Positions 43,404-51,670 of a stretch of 64,000 nucleotides of DNA are shown here, piece after piece. Positions within the stretch are counted from its first letter, which is position 1. Each line of letters starts with the position of its first letter. A program made the translations under genes and the position numbers. Below the pieces are notes generated by a model, which saw only the letters and a list, made by a program, of their open reading frames with translations, did not search any database and was not told the origin of the DNA. Location: positions 2,418,001-2,482,000 of the forward strand of contig NC_014376.1 of the NCBI RefSeq assembly GCF_000144625.1, given 5' to 3'. The DNA comes from [Clostridium] saccharolyticum WM1 (GTDB taxonomy: Bacteria; Bacillota; Clostridia; Lachnospirales; Lachnospiraceae).

Positions 43404-43566
43404 CTGTGAATCCTCCGTTTCATTGTCTGCTTCTTCACAATCCGCTGCTTCTTCCGGCTCAGAGTCTATAATATCAAATCACCTACTCCATTTTCCTTCC
43501 CTTGCAACCCATAAATCCAGATCAGGAAGGACAACCTGCCGTAACTGACTCCATGATACAACAAAT

Positions 43567-43612
43567 ACCCTGACAGTTAAACACAAATTATTTTTTGTGT
43601 TCAACCATCAGG
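43567..43612 (-). terminator. Terminator of the purine permease gene
   Basis: CCCTGA and GTTAAACACAAA pair with TTTGTGTTCAAC and TCAGGG (about 17 bp with a bulge), 13 bp beyond the permease stop. The T-tract is weak (TATTTGTT). Confidence 0.6.
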
Positions 43613-43624
43613 GCACCATTTGCT

Positions 43625-44962
43625 TTACTCCAATACCTCTGCAGGTTTTTCAATCTCCATTTTTTCAGGAAGTATGAGATTCAGCACTAAGGCCATGACA
43701 AACACCACAGCCACGCAATTCTGTGCGAATACATCCTGAATGATTTCCGGGAATATGTGAAAAATTTCAGGAACCAGGGTAAACCCAATTCCCACACTAA
43801 GGGAAAGAGCGCTGATAATGGAATTTCTCTGGGAAAAACCAGCCCGGGCCATCATCTGCATTCCGCTTATGATGATGGATCCAAACATCATAATGGTACA
43901 GCCTCCCAGTACTGCATCTGGAAGAGATGCAAAAAAGGCACCGATCGGCGGAAATAAACCAGCCAGTATCATACAGACAGCCCCTGTCATAATGGTGTAA
44001 CGGTTGACCACCTTTGTCATGGCAATGAGTCCTACATTCTGACTGAAAGAAGTAACCGGAAGGCAGCCAAACAGGGAAGAAATACTGCTGGCAAAACCAT
44101 CACAGGCAAGGGATCCGGAGATCTCTTTTTCCGTTATCTCACGGTCAAGACCTGAAATTACCATTGCCGTGGTATCTCCGATTGTCTCTGTTGCTGAAAC
44201 CAGGAATATCACCACCACTGACAAAATAGCGCCCATATGGAATTCCGGAAGATAAGGTAATACTCTGGGCAGAGATATGAATCCTCCGGTAAATATCCCA
44301 CTCAAGTCCACAATTCCAAGAACAGCAGAAAGGATGTAGCCTACTGCCAGTCCAAATAAAACAGAAAGCTGCTTCCAAAAGGATTTGGCAAAAACGTTAA
44401 ACAAGATGCTGCTAAGCAGCGTCACAAACCCTATTAAAAGATTAGTTGCCGACCCGAAAGAGTCACTGTAGCCGCCGCCAAAAGATCTGGCGCCAACGGT
44501 TAAAAGGGAAAAACCGATGGAAGTAACCACACAGGCCGAAACAATTGGAGAAATCAGCTTTCTCCAATACTTTGCAAAAAGCCCCAGGATTCCTTCAACT
44601 GCACCTCCAACGAGAATGGCCCCCAATATACCCGGATATCCGTATTTAACTCCCACCGAGCACAAAATAGTAACAAACGTAAAACTAACCCCCATGACGA
44701 TAGGAAGCTTTGCCCCGATTTTCCATAACGGATACAGCTGAATCAAGGTGGCTATTCCCGCAACAAACATGGCATTCTGAATGAGTACGGCAGTCTGCCC
44801 TTGATCCAGCCCTGCTGCGCCCGTCACAATGACAATCGGGGTCAAATTGGCTACAAACATAGCCAGTACATGCTGCAAACCGAATGGTATCGCCTTTCCT
44901 AACGGCACACGCCCATCCAGCTTGTAAATATTATTCATGCTGATTTCCGAGTTACTTTTCAT
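43625..44962 (-). CDS. Nucleobase:cation symporter-2 (xanthine/uric acid permease type)
   Basis: A 445-residue membrane protein with about 14 helices. It has FGLQHVLAMFVANLTPIVIVTGAAG in the first part and the NCS2 signature region with SATETIGDTTA and QNVGLIAMTKV. It imports xanthine, guanine or urate with a cation. ATG 44962 has AAAGGAG upstream; the longer frame is unlikely. A guanine-type purine riboswitch lies in its leader, which supports purine as the substrate. Confidence 0.9.
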   Translation of the reverse strand: MKSNSEISMNNIYKLDGRVPLGKAIPFGLQHVLAMFVANLTPIVIVTGAAGLDQGQTAVLIQNAMFVAGIATLIQLYPLWKIGAKLPIVMGVSFTFVTILCSVGVKYGYPGILGAILVGGAVEGILGLFAKYWRKLISPIVSACVVTSIGFSLLTVGARSFGGGYSDSFGSATNLLIGFVTLLSSILFNVFAKSFWKQLSVLFGLAVGYILSAVLGIVDLSGIFTGGFISLPRVLPYLPEFHMGAILSVVVIFLVSATETIGDTTAMVISGLDREITEKEISGSLACDGFASSISSLFGCLPVTSFSQNVGLIAMTKVVNRYTIMTGAVCMILAGLFPPIGAFFASLPDAVLGGCTIMMFGSIIISGMQMMARAGFSQRNSIISALSLSVGIGFTLVPEIFHIFPEIIQDVFAQNCVAVVFVMALVLNLILPEKMEIEKPAEVLE

Positions 44963-45040
44963 ATTCCTTCTCCTTTTTTTGTATTTCAGTTTCTTGTAAA
45001 AAAATAACTTCCGAAGTTTAAAGACAGCAAAAATAAACTG

Positions 45041-45110
45041 CCTTTGTAGCCCTGACATTTCGGAAGTCGGATAGAGACGCCCAGGCCATTATCCCGGGCA
45101 TATACAAGAC
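45041..45110 (-). ncRNA. Purine riboswitch (guanine type) before the permease
   Basis: On the minus strand the order is P1 CTTGTA..., P2 CCCGGG-ATAATGG-CCTGGG, junction GTCTCTATC, P3 loop with CCGAAAT, and GGCTAC, closing with TACAAAG. This matches the purine aptamer core (GTTTCTACC, CCGTAAA, GACTA). The C in GGCTAC corresponds to the guanine-specific position. Downstream, AACTTCGGAAGTT plus T7 (45002-45018) can act as terminator, and its TTCGGAAGT is complementary to ACTTCCGAA in the P3 region. TTGACA on the minus strand at 45186-45191 is the likely promoter. Confidence 0.7.
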
Positions 45111-45299
45111 ACTGTATATAAAACTATTCATTTTTCACAAAAAACTGTTTTAGCATCTTATATGATATATCATTTTTCACATGTTTGTCAATATTTTTTT
45201 GGTTATCAAAAAATTATTTAGGTGACTCGTACATTATATTGTAATCCCGCGAACAGGATCTTATATATTTGCTTCTATTTCCCAAAAAACCACAATAAA

Positions 45300-45330
45300 A
45301 CAGCCCCGAAGACAACGGTCACGGGGCTGT
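45300..45330 (-). terminator. Terminator after Cys-rich mini-protein 1
   Basis: ACAGCCCCG / CGGGGCTGT (9 bp, 13-base loop) is followed by TTTATT on the minus strand. The plus-strand side also has TTTTATT. Confidence 0.7.
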
Positions 45331-45397
45331 TTTATTGTTAAAGTTTTTAAAAACGAAGTTATTTTCCTTGCTTCTATCTTATCGTACGTTCATTGTA

Positions 45398-45589
45398 TCA
45401 GCAATCGTCATCGTTGTGCCAGCGGGCAGCGCTGTAGCAGCCATCCCGAAAACCTGCACAATACGCTTCTCTTCTTTCCTTTTCACATTCGTCTTTTTCT
45501 TCTTCATAATAACATCTATTATTACAGCCGCAGTTATAATTGCAATTACGTCTGCAGTTGTTATTACAGCCGCCCCAAAAACAACTCAT
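45398..45589 (-). CDS. Cys-rich mini-protein 1 (YCAGFRDGC family)
   Basis: A 63-residue protein: a Cys/Asn-rich first half (MSCFWGGCNNNCRRNCNYNC), a charged linker, then EAYCAGFRDGC and an acidic Asp/Cys tail. It carries ten or more cysteines. It shares EAYCAGFRDGC, length and layout with the protein at 49530, and both have GAGGTGT before the ATG. There is no signal peptide. A cross-linked coat-type or metal-binding role is possible but unproven. Confidence 0.7.
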   Translation of the reverse strand: MSCFWGGCNNNCRRNCNYNCGCNNRCYYEEEKDECEKERREAYCAGFRDGCYSAARWHNDDDC

Positions 45590-45786
45590 ATTGACACCTC
45601 TTTTATTAATTTTATATTTTATTATATGGGACCAGTAGAAAAGATGTGAAGCTTTTTGTATTTCAGTGTATGGCGTGTTTATGATCCATTCTGACCCATT
45701 ATCTACCGAAAGGAACTGATTATTTTTACGTTAGAAACGCGGACTTTAAACAAAGAGCAGCCTTCCCTTTTATTTCCAGTATTAAT

Positions 45787-45808
45787 CGAACATATATTCG
45801 AATATAAT
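45787..45808 (+). promoter_or_regulatory. LexA (SOS) box and -10 of dinB
   Basis: CGAACATATATTCG (45787-45800) matches the LexA consensus with one mismatch, followed by TATAAT (45803-45808). The box lies between -35 and -10 upstream of dinB, a typical SOS gene. Confidence 0.75.
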
Positions 45809-45827
45809 GTAACTGAGGTGAGATCAC

Positions 45828-47090
45828 ATGAACAATGTTATATTCCATATTGACGTAAACTCTGCTTTCTTAAGCTGGGAAGCAGTATACCGGTTGCATC
45901 ACTTAGGAGGGAAACTGGACTTACGGCAGATACCGTCTGCTGTGGGAGGAGACAAATTCAAAAGGCACGGAATAATACTGGCCAAAAGCGGACCGGCAAA
46001 GAAATACAAGATACAGACCGGAGAACCTGTAACCGATGCTCTGAGAAAATGTCCGCACCTTATTCTTGTACCGCCGAATTATAATCTGTATCAGAGATCA
46101 TCACAGGCATTTATAGAAATATTAAAAGAATACAGCCCTTCCGTGGAGCAATATTCTATCGATGAAGCGTATATGGATATGACAGGCACTGAATCATTAT
46201 TGGGAAATCCGGAGGATGTTGCAAATGAAATCAGAACGCGCATTCATAAGGAATTGGGGTTTACTGTGAATATTGGAATTTCAAATAATAAGGTTCTTGC
46301 CAAAATGGCTTCTGACTTCCAAAAGCCTGACCGGATCCATACACTTTGGCAAAATGAAATAAGCACAAAGATGTGGCCGCTGGCGGTATCCGAGCTGTTT
46401 TTTGTAGGCAGAGCAACTTCCCGTAAGCTTGGGGATATTGGCATTAAATCCATCGGAGAATTGGCACAGACAAATTTATCTATTATAAAAAGCCATTTTG
46501 GCAAATACGGGGAAGTCATATGGTCTTTTGCAAATGGAATTGACTTTTCGTCCGTGGAGCCGGTTCCTGCGCCGAATAAGGGATATGGCAACAGTACCAC
46601 CATATCTTTCGATGTAACCGATGCAGATACTGCCAGACTGGTACTGCTGTCTTTGGCAGAAACCGTATCAGCAAGACTGCGGACAGATGATGTGAAAATC
46701 AGCGTAGTATCCGTTGGAATAAGGGATTACAATTTTGAATATTACAGCCGTCAAAAAACTCTGTTAACTCCCACAAATATAACCAATGAAATTTACAGTG
46801 CAGCCCGGGAGGTTTTTGAAAACATGTGGAACCATATCCCTATCCGTCATTTAGGAATCCACACAAGCCATGTAACCGGAGAAAGCAGCCGTCAATTAAA
46901 CATCTTTGATAACACAAATTACGAAAAATTAGAAAAACTTGATAAAACAATTGATGAAATCCGAAAGCGCTTTGGCATGGACTCGATCAAAAGAGCCAGC
47001 TTTATATCGGTTAAAACCATTGATCATATGAGCGGCGGAATCAGCAGAGAAAAAAGGACCGTAGATTACAAGAAACAAAATATATTATAG
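45828..47090 (+). CDS. dinB: Y-family DNA polymerase (DinB/UvrX type)
   Basis: A 420-residue translesion polymerase with catalytic acids in HIDVNSAFLSWE and YSIDEAYMD, a thumb helix-hairpin-helix (RKLGDIGIKSIGELA), and a little-finger domain. It copies damaged DNA with low fidelity. GAGGTGAG precedes the ATG. A LexA box upstream and a co-transcribed small gene downstream mark it as SOS induced. Confidence 0.93.
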   Translation: MNNVIFHIDVNSAFLSWEAVYRLHHLGGKLDLRQIPSAVGGDKFKRHGIILAKSGPAKKYKIQTGEPVTDALRKCPHLILVPPNYNLYQRSSQAFIEILKEYSPSVEQYSIDEAYMDMTGTESLLGNPEDVANEIRTRIHKELGFTVNIGISNNKVLAKMASDFQKPDRIHTLWQNEISTKMWPLAVSELFFVGRATSRKLGDIGIKSIGELAQTNLSIIKSHFGKYGEVIWSFANGIDFSSVEPVPAPNKGYGNSTTISFDVTDADTARLVLLSLAETVSARLRTDDVKISVVSVGIRDYNFEYYSRQKTLLTPTNITNEIYSAAREVFENMWNHIPIRHLGIHTSHVTGESSRQLNIFDNTNYEKLEKLDKTIDEIRKRFGMDSIKRASFISVKTIDHMSGGISREKRTVDYKKQNIL

Positions 47091-47099
47091 GTGATGGAT

Positions 47100-47411
47100 A
47101 TGGGAATATTTGGAATAGGGACTAATGTAACAGATATTGACGGCGGAGAACTGCACGGCAGGATGTACCATGTTGCTTGCAAGGCATGGTTCACGGCCAG
47201 CTGCAGCCCCAGACCCCTGAGTATTAAGTTCGAAGGCGATGACGGTATGATACAAACAATATCTGATATCGCCATAAAGTGCTCCGAGGATAAAAATTAT
47301 AACGGCATTCCCTCAAAAGAATTTCAATGCATAGCAATTATCGGCGGCATACGCCAGGAATTTAAGCTGGTTTTTTACATGGAAGCCTGCAAATGGGTGA
47401 TGGTAATATAA
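47100..47411 (+). CDS. Hypothetical protein co-transcribed with dinB
   Basis: A 103-residue soluble protein, MGIFGIGTNVTDIDGGELHG..., starting 9 bp after the dinB stop with AGGTG 6 bases upstream. It is mostly beta by composition, with three cysteines. It is not similar to YolD, the usual small partner of Gram-positive Y-family polymerases. No known family is recognised. A role in damage tolerance is inferred from the operon. Confidence 0.7.
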   Translation: MGIFGIGTNVTDIDGGELHGRMYHVACKAWFTASCSPRPLSIKFEGDDGMIQTISDIAIKCSEDKNYNGIPSKEFQCIAIIGGIRQEFKLVFYMEACKWVMVI

Positions 47412-47424
47412 AAAGGCGGCATCT

Positions 47425-47478
47425 TTCACACACGCTTCACAGATTCCTCATATTCCCGTCACAATTTTCCGGTATATT
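47425..47478 (+). promoter_or_regulatory. PhoP-box-like promoter, copy 2
   Basis: Hexamers at exact 11-bp steps: TTCACA 47425, TTCACA 47436, CTCATA 47447, GTCACA 47458. The last ends 9 bp before TATATT (47473-47478), the same distance as at copy 1, and again there is no -35. Confidence 0.6.
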
Positions 47479-47484
47479 TATATT

Positions 47485-47570
47485 TGTAAAGAGGCAACGA
47501 CCTTTTAATAAAACTTTTTTTCATACAGCCGGCAGGATTCCCCCAATCCTGCCGGCTCCTCCCTTTTTAT
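47485..47570 (+). ncRNA. Candidate PhoP-regulated small RNA, copy 2
   Basis: A predicted transcript of about 86 nt: AACTTTTTTTCATA (47511-47525), a hairpin GCCGGCAGGATT/AATCCTGCCGGC (47528-47555), then TCCTCCCTTTTTAT. The hairpin arms differ from copy 1 yet pair perfectly, which is covariation-like support for a functional structure. There is no ORF with a ribosome binding site. It lies between the dinB operon and the convergent fetAB genes. Confidence 0.5.
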
Positions 47571-47614
47571 AGGATCGGGAGTGCTGTATCTGCTATGGTT
47601 AGCAGTGAGCAGCC

Positions 47615-48385
47615 TTAAAATATTTGATTTCGTTTATTATACAGAGTCCGATATCCAAAAAACAAGGAGCAGAATACCGCAAGGCAAACGACCGTGGTAA
47701 TCGCTATCATAATGGCGATTTGATACAAAATGGCTGTTGCAGGCAACGTTCCCGACAGTATTTGACCTGTCATCATACCGGGAAGGGAGATAATACCCAT
47801 GCCGAGCATAGAATTCAGCGTAGGGAGCAAGGCGGTTTCCACGGCTTTGTTTACAAACGGGATCAGAATACTTTTGGGAGTTGCCCCTATATCAATCAAT
47901 GTATTAATCTGGGATTTCTGCGCTGTGACATTCTCATGAAAAGTCTTCAGACCAAGGCTAACCCCTGTCATGGCATTCCCCATAATCATTCCGCTGATGG
48001 GAATGGTATACTGAGGCTTCCAAAAACTCACCCCTATTACCCCCAAAATAAAAAACAAAATTACGGAAAGGCCGGTAAATGCAAGGGAACAAGCAACAAT
48101 TATCTGAAACCTTCTATTGATTCCATTACTTCTGGAAAGGGCCGTATGGATGGACATGGCAATCATAGCTGCAAGATAGCATATAACAAACATTGGATGC
48201 GGATTCTTAAAAATATAAGTTAATACAAGACCTGCAAGCACAAGCTGTACTGTCATACGGAGGCTCCCGATAATCAATAATCTGCTTTGGCTGATTTTAC
48301 AGAATTTCATAACTGCCAAAACAATAAGCAGAAGCAAATATACGATACTGAATTTCCAAAGGTTTAATACAACAATCCCATCCAT
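47615..48385 (-). CDS. fetB: FetB-type ABC transporter permease
   Basis: A 256-residue membrane protein with seven helices and the UPF0014/FetB signatures MGNAMTGVSLGL and LPGMMTGQILSG. It starts at ATG 48385, one base after the fetA stop, with GGAGGTG upstream. E. coli FetAB exports iron; a metal or other substrate here is inferred from the family. Confidence 0.88.
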   Translation of the reverse strand: MDGIVVLNLWKFSIVYLLLLIVLAVMKFCKISQSRLLIIGSLRMTVQLVLAGLVLTYIFKNPHPMFVICYLAAMIAMSIHTALSRSNGINRRFQIIVACSLAFTGLSVILFFILGVIGVSFWKPQYTIPISGMIMGNAMTGVSLGLKTFHENVTAQKSQINTLIDIGATPKSILIPFVNKAVETALLPTLNSMLGMGIISLPGMMTGQILSGTLPATAILYQIAIMIAITTVVCLAVFCSLFFGYRTLYNKRNQIF

Positions 48386-48386
48386 C

Positions 48387-49010
48387 TTACACCTCCAAAT
48401 CCAAAACGATGATGGTATCCGCATACTGCTGAGCCAGTGCTTTGTCATGGGTTATGGCAATTAGGGTAATCCCGTTTTTCAGACAATACTCCTTTAAATT
48501 TTGCATCAGCGCATTGGCTGTGGATTCATCAAGCGCTGAGGTTGGTTCGTCAAGCATTAATACTTTCGGGATAAAAGACAGACAAATGGAGATAAAAACA
48601 CGCTGCCTCTCTCCGCCGGATAACTCACTGCAATTCATATCCAAAGGAAAATTTGCTATGCATAGCTTCAGAGACTCCAAAATTTCTGTATCTGCCGGCG
48701 GGGTTAATTCTCTATAGCGATAAAACCGAATAAAGTTATTTCTAATCGTGTCATCAAACAGAAAGATATTCTGAGACACCAGAGAGACTTCCCGTCGAAG
48801 CATGATTGTGTCATAATCTGTGACCGGCCTGTTCCGATAGAGTATTTCACCGCTGTCAGCGGAAACAGATACGTTAAGAAGCTTTAACAAGGTGCTTTTT
48901 CCGCAACCACTTTTCCCACAGATAAAAGTGACTTTCCCTTCCTCTATCATAATATGCTTATAGCTGACAACTCCTTTGTAATGAACGTTGCGAACAGAAA
49001 ATAAATTCAT
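48387..49010 (-). CDS. fetA: FetA-type ABC transporter ATP-binding protein
   Basis: A 207-residue ATPase with Walker A GKSGCGKST, Q-loop VSQNIFLF, signature LSGGERQR and Walker B VLMLDEPTSALD. It drives FetB. It is divergent from a PadR regulator, with an inverted repeat between them. Confidence 0.9.
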   Translation of the reverse strand: MNLFSVRNVHYKGVVSYKHIMIEEGKVTFICGKSGCGKSTLLKLLNVSVSADSGEILYRNRPVTDYDTIMLRREVSLVSQNIFLFDDTIRNNFIRFYRYRELTPPADTEILESLKLCIANFPLDMNCSELSGGERQRVFISICLSFIPKVLMLDEPTSALDESTANALMQNLKEYCLKNGITLIAITHDKALAQQYADTIIVLDLEV

Positions 49011-49051
49011 ATTTCCTCCTTGTCTATTGCATCAAAATATGATAAGCTTTA

Positions 49052-49083
49052 TATATCGAACTTCAATATCGGTTTTCGATATA
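49052..49083. promoter_or_regulatory. Probable PadR operator
   Basis: TATATCGAA (49052-49060) and TTCGATATA (49075-49083) form a perfect 9-bp inverted repeat with a 14-bp spacer that contains a third half-site-like TATCG. It lies between divergent fetA and padR. Confidence 0.55.
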
Positions 49084-49109
49084 CAAAGTATATCACGGGA
49101 GGTACCAGA

Positions 49110-49415
49110 ATGCAAGAACCTGTTTTAAGAAAACTTTTTTTAGCATTTATACAAGTTCATATTTTACACCATGCAAAAAAAGAGCCTATATACGGCTCAT
49201 GGATGACAGAAGAGTTAAAACATCATGGGTATAAAATCAGTGCAGGAACACTGTATCCAATATTTCATAATCTGGAAAAAGACGGATTGTTAAGAGCAGA
49301 AAGCATAACCGTTGAGGGGAAGGTCCGAAAATATTATTCAATAACCGAAAAAGGGACTTCTGTCCTGGAACAAGCCAAAGAGAAAATTGCTGAATTAAAA
49401 GGAGAGATTCAGTAA
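49110..49415 (+). CDS. PadR-family transcriptional regulator
   Basis: A 101-residue winged-helix protein with ILHHAKKEPIYGSWMTEEL, SAGTLYPIFHNLEKDGLL and the wing KVRKYYSITEKG. ATG 49110 has GGGAGG upstream; the longer frame is not supported. It probably represses fetAB and itself through the palindrome at 49052-49083. Confidence 0.9.
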   Translation: MQEPVLRKLFLAFIQVHILHHAKKEPIYGSWMTEELKHHGYKISAGTLYPIFHNLEKDGLLRAESITVEGKVRKYYSITEKGTSVLEQAKEKIAELKGEIQ

Positions 49416-49529
49416 CCGGATGCCATTGGGAACGGCAATATGGAACACAAAACAGAGACGGGATATTTTACTGAAAAGCATTTTTTAAGGCGGGCCCTGT
49501 AACACCAGGTACCCGCCAACTTTATTTTA

Positions 49530-49730
49530 TCAGCAATCTGATTCATTCTCGTGATGATGATGATGATGATGCTGGCAGCGCGGGTCATTGCAGCCATCCC
49601 GGAAACCAGCACAGTAAGCTTCTTTTTTTGCTTCTTCGCAAGGATCAATATAATTGCATCTATGATTGCATCTATTGTTACATCTATTGTTGCAGTTGCA
49701 ACCGCAAGAGTTTGAATTAAAACAGCCCAT
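49530..49730 (-). CDS. Cys/His-rich mini-protein 2 (YCAGFRDGC family)
   Basis: A 66-residue protein: MGCFNSNSCGCNCNNRC, repeated CNxRC units, the shared block KEAYCAGFRDGC, then a tail with seven consecutive His. It is a paralogue of the protein at 45398. It uses ATG 49730 with GAGGTG upstream; the longer frame is unlikely. The His tail and many Cys suggest metal binding; the function is unknown. Confidence 0.7.
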   Translation of the reverse strand: MGCFNSNSCGCNCNNRCNNRCNHRCNYIDPCEEAKKEAYCAGFRDGCNDPRCQHHHHHHHENESDC

Positions 49731-49802
49731 ATTATACACCTCATTTATTAGTATATACATCATTATATGAAACAAACAAACAAGATGTGAATCCCAGGGC
49801 TT

Positions 49803-50037
49803 TCAACAGCCCTTCCCTGATTCCTGAAGCATTTCCTTTATCTGCGGTATGGTTTTGCCGTTCTGACGCATTTCCCTTATTTCCTCAATACGGGCGATTG
49901 CTTCTACACGTTTGAATCTCCTGGTAGATTCGTTTCTGCCTGTTCAAAAGGCAGCATTCCCTCTTCTGTATAGAACTTTAGGGTACTGTATCTGACGTTG
50001 GTTAGACGCACCAATTCTCCACCAGACGCAGCCGGTC
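49803..50037 (-). pseudogene. MerR-type helix-turn-helix remnant
   Basis: Two frames together give a MerR winged helix. GELVRLTNVRYSTLKFYTEE is followed, after a one-base shift near 49920, by RRFKRVEAIARIEEIREMRQ and KTIPQIKEMLQ. A stop splits it and no convincing start is seen. It fills most of the 465-bp gap between the mini-protein and rplT. Confidence 0.6.
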
Positions 50038-50195
50038 CTCTGGGCTTTTGTGGTAACTGAAATTATGTGATTACCAAACGGATACGGCTCAGTTGTTATA
50101 CCATTCGGAAAACGGAGAAAACCTTATGATGACCGTACAAAAGCATTAAAAGACCCCGGTAACACGAGGTTTCCGGGGTCTGTATATGCGATCAA

Positions 50196-50552
50196 TTAAG
50201 CCACTTTGGATTTTGCCAGCTCTGCTAATTTAGTGAAGCCTTCTGCATCATTAACTGCCATGTCGGCCAGAACTTTTCTGTTTAAATCAACTCCAGCTAA
50301 CTTTAAGCCGTGCATAAATACGCTGTAGGACACACCATTGATACGGGCTGCAGCGTTGATACGGGCGATCCATAACTGTCTGAACTGTCTCTTTCTTTCT
50401 TTTCTTCCTGCATAAGAGCTTGTTAATGCTCTCATAACGGACTGCTTTGCAACTCTATACTGTTTGGAACGAGCGCCTCTGTAGCCTTTAGCCATCTTTA
50501 ACACTCTGTTATGTTTTTTCTTAGCGTTCATACCGCCTTTAATTCTTGCCAT
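50196..50552 (-). CDS. rplT: 50S ribosomal protein L20
   Basis: A 118-residue r-protein, [19 protein letters not shown]..., with basic N-terminal extension and [14 protein letters not shown]. It binds 23S rRNA in early 50S assembly and represses its own operon in many bacteria. It is last in infC-rpmI-rplT. Confidence 0.98.
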   Translation of the reverse strand: MARIKGGMNAKKKHNRVLKMAKGYRGARSKQYRVAKQSVMRALTSSYAGRKERKRQFRQLWIARINAAARINGVSYSVFMHGLKLAGVDLNRKVLADMAVNDAEGFTKLAELAKSKVA

Positions 50553-50581
50553 CGGTTTTTCCTCCTTCTTAACTTAAGATC

Positions 50582-50779
50582 CTATAAATATGGTAAAATC
50601 TTCTTCATTACTTTTGCATTGGTTGCATCGGTAACGATATCTTTTCTAAGATTTCTTTTTCTCTTAGTTGATTTCTTAGTTAAGATGTGAGATTTGTAAG
50701 CTTTATTTCTTACAAGCTTTCCTGTTCCTGTAACTTTGAAGCGTTTTGCAGCTGATTTGCTTGTTTTTAATTTAGGCAT
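50582..50779 (-). CDS. rpmI: 50S ribosomal protein L35
   Basis: A 65-residue basic protein, [20 protein letters not shown]..., typical in length and sequence. It lies between infC and rplT. Confidence 0.98.
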   Translation of the reverse strand: MPKLKTSKSAAKRFKVTGTGKLVRNKAYKSHILTKKSTKRKRNLRKDIVTDATNAKVMKKILPYL

Positions 50780-50806
50780 TGTATTTTCCTCCTTGATAAT
50801 GTTCTA

Positions 50807-51313
50807 TTAGCGTTTTGCAGTTAAAAACATAACCATGCTTCTTCCTTCCACCTTGGACGGCTTGTCAATGGTTGCAATATCTGCTAACTTCTCAGCGAAA
50901 TCATCCAGAATATACTTTGACTTTGACATATGCGCCATCTCACGACCTCTGAAACGTAAGGTTACCTTAACTTTATCTCCCTTTTCGAGGAACTTCCTTG
51001 CGGCGCCCATCTTCGTGTTTAAATCGTTCGTATCAATGTTAGGAGATAAACGAACTTCCTTTACTTCGATTACCTTCTGTTTCTTTTTAGCTTCTTTTTC
51101 TTTCCTTGCCAGTTCATAACGGTATTTACCATAATCGATAATCTTACAAACCGGTGGTTTTGCAGTCGGAGCAATTTTAACCAAATCCAGTTCTGCTTCC
51201 TTTGCCATCTGCAGAGCATCCCTGGTAGACATGATCCCTAATTTTTCTCCGTTTTCACCAATCAACAGAACTTCCTTATCTCTGATCTGTTCATTAATCA
51301 TTAAATCGCTAAT
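50807..51313 (-). CDS. infC: Translation initiation factor IF-3 (AUU start)
   Basis: IF-3 binds the 30S subunit and checks the start codon. The sequence has INEQIRDKEVLLIGENGEKLG and the C-terminal domain with LRFRGREMAH. The first ATG (51301) has no ribosome binding site at usual distance. ATT at 51311-51313 has GGAGG 9 bases upstream and gives ISDLMINEQ, which aligns with the AUU-started IF-3 of B. subtilis. I therefore start at ATT, giving 168 residues. The rare start lets IF-3 repress its own translation. Confidence 0.9.
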   Translation of the reverse strand: MSDLMINEQIRDKEVLLIGENGEKLGIMSTRDALQMAKEAELDLVKIAPTAKPPVCKIIDYGKYRYELARKEKEAKKKQKVIEVKEVRLSPNIDTNDLNTKMGAARKFLEKGDKVKVTLRFRGREMAHMSKSKYILDDFAEKLADIATIDKPSKVEGRSMVMFLTAKR

Positions 51314-51375
51314 TGTCGTGCACCTCCATCATATAGTGTGTGTTGGCCGGAATCCACATTGCTGCCCATAGGCAT

Positions 51376-51493
51376 AAAAAAAGTAGATAGACAAACGCTA
51401 TCCACCACCAAAGTCTCTACACAGTACACCTATGTACCAAAGGCTATGAACCAGGGACACTTACTCGTGCCGTGGTGAGGCGGATACCTACTT
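51376..51493 (-). promoter_or_regulatory. infC operon leader with attenuator
   Basis: A hairpin GTGGATAG/CTATCTAC (51383-51405) followed by T7 on the minus strand lies about 65 bp before infC. An upstream AAGTAGGTA (51485-51493) is complementary to TATCTACTT of the terminator, allowing alternative folds. The layout fits an L20-type autoregulatory leader, but I cannot confirm the class. Confidence 0.55.
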
Positions 51494-51670
51494 TCCTGTT
51501 GCTGTTTTCACAACTTTTATTATGATACTATATATTTACCTTTCTGTCAACATTTTTTTAACGACATCATTTAAATATGTCTCAAATCCTTTTCCGGTTA
51601 TCCTTGCAACTTTTCATTGGCAGAGCTACAATGATGGTATAATAAGATAATAAATCAGGAGGCGCTTGAT

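Noticed and set aside
47505..47570. Minus-strand reading of the small-RNA element, with GGGAGGAG then ATGAAAAAAAGT
   Set aside because: The apparent ribosome binding site is about 30 bases from the ATG with a hairpin between, and copy 1 stops after four codons; the plus-strand promoter geometry is better supported.
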